A program made the position numbers and the translations under genes. From the NCBI GenBank assembly GCA_012934845.2, contig WNNJ02001724.1, forward strand, positions 248,001-312,000: a stretch of 64,000 nt of DNA, in the 5' to 3' direction. Below, in pieces: positions 56,010 through 64,000 of the stretch. The stretch is from Pomphorhynchus laevis. Its lineage: Eukaryota > Acanthocephala > Palaeacanthocephala > Echinorhynchida > Pomphorhynchidae. The stretch's first letter is position 1. Each line of letters begins with the position of its first letter. A model generated the notes under the pieces. The model did no database searches. It saw only the letters and a program-made list of their open reading frames with translations, and was not told the DNA's origin.

Positions 56010-56720
56010 ATGGTGTATGAATCAAATCAGCTAACTGAGTCTACGTATTTAATATAATTATAAAACAAAACATAATTTTATAATTTAAAATTTAATAATT
56101 AAATAATAAAATAAATAATTGTTATAAGGTTTTTTATAATTTAAATCAAGTTAAAATAAAAAATTGAAATTTAAAATAAACGTCATTTTTATGAATTGAC
56201 TAATAAATAACAGACGTTGTATCAGAATAAGAATTAGAGGTCATCAGGAGGAACTGCTATGCTATCAGGTTTCGGCCCCTAACTCCTCTACCCAACATAG
56301 CAGCGGGGCCAAATACATGCTAATGATGTATTTCCTCTAATTAAATTTGATTACATAGTATCTTATTCTAATACAAAGTATATTATTTATCATAAATCCA
56401 TAAAGATTTTCCGCTAATGATTTTAAATTTATTTTTAAATTGTTGATTTATATATTTTACTATTTTCTGCTTGATTTTATTTATAGTAACCTAGTTTAAA
56501 TTATGCATCTATAAAATTATTTAAATGATTTTGAAGAAAGCCAATATCATTGCATATTGTTGCAATTCTTAAAATTTCATTATTTTATGTATTATATTTT
56601 ATATAATACATAATTTTATATTTTTTATTATGTTTTATACTTTATATTATATGGTATGCATGAATGTTCATGCAAAAATATGTTTCTTGTCAATTTTTTA
56701 ACCTTTGGTAGCTTCATAAC
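56010..56720 (-). mobile_element. PLE-like family 3, copy 2
   Basis: Shares the 3' terminus (atcaaatcagctaactgag on plus, about 56,020), the A/T-rich 3' UTR, the conserved block (56,235-56,335) and a decayed RT thumb (to about 56,700). In this copy the block has two crossed complementary pairs: ctgctatg (56,254) with catagcag (56,296), and ggcccc (56,274) with ggggcc (56,305). Confidence 0.65.
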
Positions 56721-59695
56721 TCATTACTAACATTATTCATGACTAACATCTTATGGACTATTTGCTTAATATTTCCATGAATATGGAGATAAACATATCT
56801 TATATTCTTGATTAGTAAGGACAATTACGATACATTGAGTAAAACGCAAGATAAATGACTATTAATTTCAAATGTAAAATTCAAAGTTTATCTGAGTCAT
56901 TATAAACGAAAAATGGCAAATATCGTTTCGTTTTCACAATTACACATAACTCATGACGGGCTAATTATAACCAGCATTGTATCGCAATAGAAATCCTCCC
57001 CTGGATTTTAAGATCAGAATTACCGCGAAGTCTTAGCAGTTCCGCTATTTGTGCGTCTAATCTGTTGATCGCATGGCACGCACGCTACATAAAGCAATGA
57101 TTTATTTTGATTAATATTATCTTAATCAGAACCATAATTGATTAATATGGTTCTGAATTATATACACACATCGATCATGTATTCCAGATTTGTTTAGAAG
57201 AATTATCAATACTAGATAACTTGAACCAATACCAGCATCTTTAGATATAATATAATACACTGTGCTTATAGTACTATTCGCTTCAATAAAAAAGATACAT
57301 TTACCTATTTATATTTTTGATTTCTTGATTTTAAAACAAAAGATATGTTCAGCCAGAAAGTATATTGATATATTTAAGGCGAAATATTATGATATTCTAT
57401 ATTAATACATTAAATAGCATAAAATATCGGATATTACATCATATATTATGATATATTACATTATTATAGTATATAATAATGTAATATATTAATATTACAT
57501 TAATATATTAATACTACATATTATAATATAAATTATGTTATAATTATTACATTATATATTCCGTAAAATATTCACCATAATATATAATGCTATATATTGT
57601 AGTATATAGCAATTTTAGTATTTAAAATTTCATATATCAATTTTATTTTATATTTTGTGATTATAATTCTATTTACTTTGAAATTAAATAAATTATAAAA
57701 ATACCGAATTTTGAAAACCATTATCTTTTAAACCATTATTTTAATATTTTTTTTGAATTTCAAATTAAATAGAATTATGATCACAAAATATAATACGTAA
57801 AATCATATATTAGCACGATTATATATCATTATATAATATAATTATATAAATATTAATTAATATTAATCAGTATTCAACTGTTTGAATAAAAGATCAATCC
57901 ATTAAACCATTATAAGCAAAAGTTAGGAATAATTATTATTTTTCTTAATCAGGTTTAAGCAAAGATTTGAGCATTACATTTATTATTAATTATTATTAAA
58001 TATTAACATAATTAAAAATATTAATCATCTATAATAATCCTGAAATTATTGCTATTAAATTATAGCTATAAAATTTAATATTTTAAATATTCGAAATAAT
58101 ATTATATTAGATGATATTTTAATAATTATTAACATTTTATTTTTAAACTATTTTGCAAAATATTAAAAATAATATTCCATTTAATATTAGCAATTAGCAT
58201 AAAAATAATAATTATTTGGTAAAATTAAATACAGTTGTTCGTGGAAGATATATGAATATGTAATAAACTCATTTTCAATTTCCACTTGCAAATTATCAAA
58301 ATGTTTATTTGAAATAAAAATATATCACGTCATCGTTACCGTTAAAAATAAAAAATATTTACTTTGTAGTTTGGCTGAATTGTTGTTGAATTGTCATAAT
58401 AGGGTATAGCGTGAAAGTTACGATAAACTTACTTATATCGAGAAAATACTTTCTAAATAGTAATTTTACATATACATGTGAAATTACTATTTTATAATGA
58501 AATGCGTTGAAATATTGGCGCAAATACTTTCTCGAATAAATTTTATTTGCATGTCTTAAAAGTTTGGCATGAAAATGAAAAAAAAACTGTTTTTTTTGAT
58601 TTCTTTGATCCGCTCTTACCGGAGTAAGTGCGGATCAAAAATTACGATTTAATTTTTAAATTTTTAAATTTAGATTTTAAAAATAATAATTTACTTTAGT
58701 ACTTTGACAGTATGACGTTATCCTTGATCATCCTTATATCTTTATAGGTAACGTTTACAATGTTAGGCTATTCATGTCTTCGCACATGCGCTTCAAAAAC
58801 ATGTTTTCTGAACACAAAATTTAGAAATAAAAATAAGAAATGATTCTATTTAAATGATTCAAATATTAAATATTTAAATATTAAATCATTCAAATATTAA
58901 ATATTTTTAAATATTTAAATATTTAAATGATTCTATTTAAACTGTTGTTTAAATAGAATCAAACTAGAGTAGAATATACACGTGTTTGAAGGTAGCACAA
59001 ATTTTTAACATATTGGTCTCTTCGATAGTAATTTTATACACGAATTGAAATTACCGATTAATGGAAACGCAGTAGAAAAATGCTTTAACAAATAAATATA
59101 TAGTAATTACTTAAAGTAATTCGATAAATTTATTTATTTACAAATTAATTAATGAATAAAAAGTTGAGTATTACAAGATTATGATATTCACAAGAAAAAT
59201 TGATTTGTATTTTAATAAAAAAAAACAAATTAACATACCAATGAAACAAATAATTTAAATTAAATATCAAATATTTCAAATTATACAAAATCAAACCAAA
59301 AAACATATTCACAAGCAAAATTAATTATACAAATCAAAAAATATTTAATTACATTTTATTTGCATTTAAATTTTTAAGTTTTATAATGGAAATTATAGTT
59401 TTCTAATGACAATCTGACTTGATTACCTATTTTTCAGTTTTGAATTGCCATTTCTTGAATTAAACTTTTGGCAAATTCTTCAAATATCATTGTGAAACAT
59501 TACAAAGTCGAAACGAACAATCCCAATGACTATCGTTTTGTCTTATAATGACTCCCTTTCTAATGGATTATATCACTGCATTTTTTATCAGCAGTGCACA
59601 GCGGAGTAGTTAAATACTCTGGATTTTGCTTATATTGAATAAGCATTACACTAATCGTTATCCCTTGAGATTAAAGGCATAATTTGTTCGCATTG
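56721..59695. other. Very AT-rich stretch without recognised genes
   Basis: Runs of ta/at words dominate at 57,350-58,250. Hairpins: tcagaaccata / tatggttctga (about 57,125-57,155), tagtaatttt / aaattacta (about 58,458-58,490) and tttgatccgc / gcggatcaaa with an inner cttac / gtaag (58,603-58,638). Degenerate relatives of the hammerhead-core repeat appear near 56,915-56,970 and 59,525-59,565 on the minus strand (gttttc..gaaacgata-like words). Confidence 0.5.
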
Positions 59696-59699
59696 AAAT

Positions 59700-60080
59700 A
59701 TTAGATCAGCTAACGAATCTACATATTTTATAAATTAAAAATAATTCTAAACAAAATTCAAATAATTAAATAATAAACAATTAAAAAAAATAAATGATTT
59801 AATTAAAATTAAATGCAATTAAAATTTATAATTCGAATTTAAAATAAAAATCAATTTTTATGAATTGACTAATAAATAACATACAATATATCATAATAAG
59901 GATTAAAGGTAATCAGGAGGCACTGCTATGCTATCAGATTTCGAGCCCTATTCCTCGACCCAACATAGTAACGGTGTCAAATAAGCGCTTATGACGTATT
60001 TCCTTAAATAAAGTTTGATCATTTAGTGTACCTTATTCTAATACAAAGCATATCGTTTATTATCCATAAAAATATTTAGC
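59700..60080 (-). mobile_element. PLE-like family 3, copy 3 (3' region only)
   Basis: Has the 3' terminus (gatcagctaacgaatctaca on plus), the A/T-rich UTR and a diverged conserved block (59,885-59,985; aatcaggaggcactgctatg). The RT portion is absent or unrecognisable. Confidence 0.6.
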
Positions 60081-60162
60081 TATGTGGTTTACATAGATTT
60101 TTAATGATATTTTGTTTTCTTTATTCGAAAATTTAAAACAAACAAAACGTTTATAGTTATAA

Positions 60163-61141
60163 TGTCATATCATCTACGTATTTAATAAAATAAACAAAAC
60201 ATAATAATGCTAAATCAAAATTTAATAATTAAATAATAAAATTAATAATTGTTTTTAGATTTTCTATAATTTAAATCAAGTTAAAATAAAAAATTGAAAT
60301 TTAAAATACAAAAATAAAAATAATAATGCTAAATCAATAAATCAAAATTTAATAATTAAATAATAAAATAAATAATTGTTATAAGATTCAATATAACTTA
60401 TATCAAGTTAAAATAAAAAATTGAAATTTAAAAAGTCAATTTTTATGATTGACTAGTAAATAGCAGAATAAAGAATAGAGGTCATCATGAAGAATTGCTA
60501 TATTATCGAGTTTCGAACCCTATTCCTCGAATCAACATAGCAGCTAATACATTAACAAATACATGTTAATGGCGTATTTCCTATGATGAAATATGACCAT
60601 ATAGTATATTATTATAATACAAAGTATATTATTTATTATCCATCCACAAAGATTTTCCGCTAATGATTTTAAATTTATTCTTTATATTATTGTGTTGATT
60701 TATATATTTTACTATTTTCTGCTTGATGGTATTTTTATAGTAATCTAGTTTAAAATATGCATCTATTAAATTATTTAAATGATTTTGAAGAAAACCAATA
60801 TCGTTACATATTGTTGCAATTCTTAAAATTTCAGTATTTAATATATTATATTTTATATTATATGGTATGCATGGATGCTCATGCAAAAATGTTTCTTGTA
60901 AATTTAAATATGTCATCTTTACAAATAAATAAGTGCACAATGTCCAGGAATTGTCACAGGAATACTATCCAAATATTCATCCGATTTTTCGTGAAGACCA
61001 TCGTACATCAGAAATTTCAACAACAATATGAGCTAATAAAAATAAATCAAATAAGCTAACTATAATATCAATAAATATTATAAATTGCATTCATAATATA
61101 TAACATTTATTACAACAAATATGGTGTATTATATCTAATAA
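60163..61141 (-). mobile_element. PLE-like family 3, copies 4 and 5
   Basis: 60,163-60,300 is a 3'-end fragment. 60,317-61,141 is a longer copy about 96% identical to 55,190-55,999. On minus it keeps a 103-codon frame (60,940-60,632) reading TYLNLQETFLHEHPC, EILRIATICNDIGFLQNHL and YYKNTIKQKIVKYINQH, which is the PLE thumb pattern. The conserved block lies at 60,480-60,585. Confidence 0.68.
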
Positions 61142-61146
61142 ATATT

Positions 61147-61815
61147 ATGAATCAAATCAGTTCACTGAGTCTACGCATTTAATATAACTAAAAATAAACA
61201 AAACATAATAATTAGTTTAAATTAATTTAAACTAATGGTTATTTAAGAATGATTTTAAACAAACTTTAGAATTATCTACATGAGTTATTAACTTTTTATT
61301 ATTTAATAGTTCGGAATTTCAACCTTCCATTTGAATTAGCCGCAAACGTTATTTATAATTATTTATTATTTAATTATTATTTTTAAGCACATGGGCCGAA
61401 ACTTGATAACAGAGCAGTTCCTCCTGATGACCTCTAATTCTTATTCTGATAACGTCTGTTATTTATTAGTCAATTCATAAAAATGACGTTTATTTTAAAT
61501 TTCAATTTTTTTATAGAAAATCTAAAAACAATTATTAATTTTATTATTTAATTAATTTTGATTTAGCATTATTATGTTTTGTTTATAATACGTAGACTCA
61601 GTTAGCTGATTTGATCTATGATTTGATCTTTATGTTTTGTTTATCGGATGAATATTTGGATAGTATTCCTGTGATTTAAATTATAAAAAACCTTATAACA
61701 ATTATTTATTTTATTATTTAATTATTAAATTTTAAATTATAAAATTATGTTTTGTTTTATAATTATATTAAATACGTAGACTCAGTTAGCTGATTTGATT
61801 CATACACCATACATC
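61147..61815. mobile_element. PLE-like family 3, rearranged and inverted pieces
   Basis: 61,147-61,205 is a 3' terminus on minus. 61,380-61,618 is the conserved block plus UTR on plus (cctcctgatgacctctaatt, ending gttagctgatttgatc). 61,640-61,815 is another plus piece, nearly the exact reverse complement of 56,007-56,150 plus a bit of RT. Between them lies unassigned A/T-rich DNA. Confidence 0.6.
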
Positions 61816-61954
61816 TGATCAAATTGCAGAATGTATCATGATAATATAATGATACATGCAGAATGTATCATTCTGCGTCGATAGAATTTGATCAGATAAC
61901 TGAACCTTCGTATTTTATACTATATATAAATAAAACTAAAGATAAATAATATAT

Positions 61955-62210
61955 ATGATCACTTAGGCTGCCACAAAAGAATAGCCAAAACAGTAACTAG
62001 TACCGTTTCTTCATTGTTTTGATTAATCAGTGCCAGGTACCTCAAACTGCTGTATGCAGAAATGGACCGGTAGGCGGTACAAGTTCAAAACGGTACTAAT
62101 TACTATTTTCTCGATTCTTTCGTGGCTACCTGAAAAATTCTTTCGTGGCTATCAGAAAAGGATTAGAGGTCATCAGAAGTAACTGCTTGCTATCAGGTTT
62201 ATTGCACAAA
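61955..62210 (-). repeat. Hammerhead-core repeat, diverged copy 3, plus family-3 block scrap
   Basis: On minus at 62,030-62,005 CTGATTA, a weak stem and GAAAC remain, preceded by TGGCA as in copy 2. Flanks match the 53.6-kb repeat loosely (cagtgccaggtacct, actgctgtatgcag). 62,160-62,205 is a scrap of the family-3 conserved block (agaggtcatcag). Confidence 0.45.
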
Positions 62211-62605
62211 TATATTCATTAAAAATGTTAATTCGTCAATTATTCCATTATTTTTAATGTATGGTACATGCTAATATTTCATTTTAACACGTAAAAAATT
62301 AACAATACAATTGAAATTTCCTGTTTTCATTTATCATAATAAATAAGACACAATTGATTTTGCGTGTGTCTCTTCTGTTAGTAATTAATTTTGGGTGAAT
62401 TTCTATAATATTAATGTTTTGATGACATGTTTATCAAAGAATAACATTTAATTTACAATGTAAATTCAAATTGTAAAAGGGTCTCTACCTTTTGAAATCA
62501 ACTGACAATTGCTATGAAATCACCTAAAGAATAAATTTTGTCCTTACTTTGTGATAATAACGGTGTATTCCATAGATGACACTGTATATCAGTAGACTGC
62601 TGCAG
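62211..62605. other. Spacer
   Basis: No recognisable feature; may be intron or flank of the exon-like pieces that follow. Confidence 0.4.
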
Positions 62606-62727
62606 TGTTTACCGAAAGTGTGGTTTGGATCTTGTAAATAGCGATGAACTTATTAGGTCACAAATCGTAAATACATATTTGGCTTTCACGCGTATCACCC
62701 ACGGCCGAGATTGCAAAAATAACACAG
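62606..62727 (+). CDS. Candidate exon of an unknown host gene (1)
   Basis: Bounded by an acceptor-like ctgctgcag (ends 62,605) and a consensus donor CAG|GTAAGA at 62,727/62,728. The open frame reads YRKCGLDLVNSDELIRSQIV and ends HGRDCKNNT with one base left over (phase 1). No domain recognised. The last 45 bp and the intron after it are duplicated at 63,283-63,560. Confidence 0.35.
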
Positions 62728-63560
62728 GTAAGATGTTTGTGTTGACTAGAAAAATTATATTTTTGTTCATCGATAAATTACTAAATAACAAAATTTTAGT
62801 AATTTTTATTTTGGTATTTTATTGAATATCGTTTGACAAACGATCAAATTGGTAGTATTTCAGTGAATAGGTAGGTTTAAATATAATAAATACTTAGCTC
62901 ATTGTCGAACATAATAATCTTCAGAATTACGTAAGTTTAGTATCATTTTAGATGATAGTGACGGTGAAAAAGGACTTATTTAGATTATCAACGGCAAATC
63001 GTATTAATAACAGCGCTGAAGAATGCCGTGATGACAACCGGGACGAATCCATTCCCAAGTATACAAGGTCTAGCTCCAATACAACCCAAATAGGAAACAA
63101 TGTGCATCTGCAATACACTCAACGAAGAAAACTATCACCTGCTTATTATTCACCATCTAAAAAAAGAATATCAAATGATTTTTCGCAATGTACCATAATC
63201 AACACATCACATATGATACAGGGTGGTGGTCGATTTACAAAAAATACTGATTCAATTTTCGATGAGACAATGAAATACATATCACGCTTTTCACGCGTAT
63301 CACCGCCACGGATATGTAGCCGAGACTGCAAAATTAACACAAGTAAGATGTTTGTATTGACTAGTAAAATAATATTTTTGTTCATCGATAAATTTCTAAA
63401 TAGCATATCAGAATTTTGGTAATTTTTATTTTAATATTTTATTAAATATCGTTTCGCAAAGCGATCAAATTGATAGTATTTAAGTGAATAGGTAGGTTGG
63501 AATATAATAAATACTTAGCTTATTGTCAAAAATAATAATCTTCCGAATTAAGTAAGATGT
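62683..63560. repeat. Direct duplication covering exon end and intron start
   Basis: 62,683-62,945 and 63,283-63,555 match at roughly 80% (cacgcgtatcacc, gtaagatgtttgt, gttcatcgataaatt, gtgaataggtaggtt, ataataatctt in order). Each copy has a small hairpin of its own just after attgaatatcg or attaaatatcg. Confidence 0.8.
62952..63342 (+). CDS. Candidate exon of an unknown host gene (2)
   Basis: Follows an acceptor-like cattttag (ends 62,951) and ends at a donor-like ACAA|GTAAGA (63,342/63,343). 130 codons plus one base stay open: polar, Ser/Arg/Lys-rich (YTQRRKLSPAYYSPSKKRIS, then FDETMKYISRFSRVSPP and CSRDCKINT). The phase matches the first candidate exon (phase 1), whose 3' end is a paralogue (RITHGRDCKNNT versus RVSPPRICSRDCKINT). 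No known domain; could also be chance. Confidence 0.4.
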
Positions 63561-63569
63561 TTGTACTAA

Positions 63570-64000
63570 CTAGTAAAATACCCCAAAACCCAAGGCATAC
63601 TTGGGTTTTCCATTCAATGACAGATGCTGGATATGTTTCAGAGCCCATCTAGCTCTCTTCAGGATACGTTTAAGTCTAGCAAAGTCAGCTTTCGCCGACC
63701 AGTTCCACGTAATGGTGATCCACAGATATGTTACTCGACTCGTGATGGTAAGGAGAGACTGCAACCTAGAGGCGAGAGCAGAGAGTGCTAATCTCTTAAG
63801 TTTTTTCTTCGTGGCATGGGCGTCATGAAAGACGACCACCTGCGATTTTTCTGAGTTCAAAATAAGATTGAAAGGGCGTAGCTGGCCTTTTAATCTTGAA
63901 AAGAAATGGTTGATGTCCAAGACAACTTCTTTGCCCCTTTTTTACCGTTCTTACAAAGTGATATTGCTAAACAAGACAGGGCTGGACAAAAGTAGTTTAA
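63570..64000 (-). mobile_element. Family-1 LINE, copy G: RT C-terminal fragment joined to endonuclease
   Basis: 63,575-63,920 (-) codes for LNSEKSQVVVFHDAHATKKK, LKRILKRARWALKHIQHL and SLNGKPKYAL, the RT C-terminus. 63,940-64,000 (-) matches the endonuclease region at about 46,020-46,085 of copy F. The first half of RT is therefore deleted internally. The element continues past the right edge. Confidence 0.85.

Overview
The window looks like invertebrate animal nuclear DNA. It is AT-rich (more so after about 48 kb), gene-poor and packed with broken transposable elements: APE-type LINEs with zinc-knuckle ORF1 proteins, a CR1-like LINE, LINEs with a C-terminal restriction-like nuclease, Penelope-like elements (PLEs), Merlin and Mutator-like DNA transposons, and traces of Gypsy-like LTR elements. 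The species cannot be named from this; the element mix fits an arthropod or similar invertebrate. Only one intact, recognisable host gene is seen: a one-exon MBLAC1 (metallo-beta-lactamase domain) homologue at 21,601-22,200 (-). Two exon-like pieces at 62.6-63.3 kb may belong to another host gene.

Layout. 0-3.2 kb: 3' half of a family-1 LINE and two PLE fragments head to head. 3.2-6.55 kb and 12.5-15.8 kb: a direct 3.3-kb duplication, roughly 0.5-1% diverged, carrying parts of two nuclease-type LINEs. 7-10.8 kb: Mutator-like N-terminus, nuclease-LINE 3' part, Merlin, an orphan reading frame fused to a LINE 3' end. 10.9-13.6 kb: the longest nuclease-LINE. 15.8-18.3 kb: R2-like RT pieces. 18.6-21.1 kb: tandem repeat of about 380 bp. 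21.1-22.2 kb: Gypsy scrap and MBLAC1. 23.2-26.6 kb: PLE scrap, LINE scrap, then a fossil totivirus-like RNA polymerase joined directly to a nuclease-LINE 3' end. 27-30.3 kb: family-1 LINE (-). 31.2-43.5 kb: a CR1-like LINE split by about 8.4 kb of nested insertions. 43.67-43.77 kb: a well-formed hammerhead ribozyme (-). 44.3-48.3 kb: the best-preserved family-1 LINE. 49-64 kb: AT-rich DNA with hammerhead-like motifs, a minisatellite, a MITE-like element, repeated PLE 3' ends, candidate exons and a last LINE fragment.

Themes. (1) Foreign coding sequence is joined twice, in the same sense, to a 5'-truncated LINE 3' end, which fits template switching by LINE reverse transcriptase. (2) Several hammerhead or hammerhead-like motifs accompany PLE-like debris, one inside an 89-bp insertion with a 19-bp target duplication. 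(3) Near-perfect short hairpins (arms 10-20 bp, loops 2-8 nt) recur far more than expected and often sit at element junctions, suggesting snap-back repair or replication scars. All assignments come from reading translated sequence and motifs; no database search was run.
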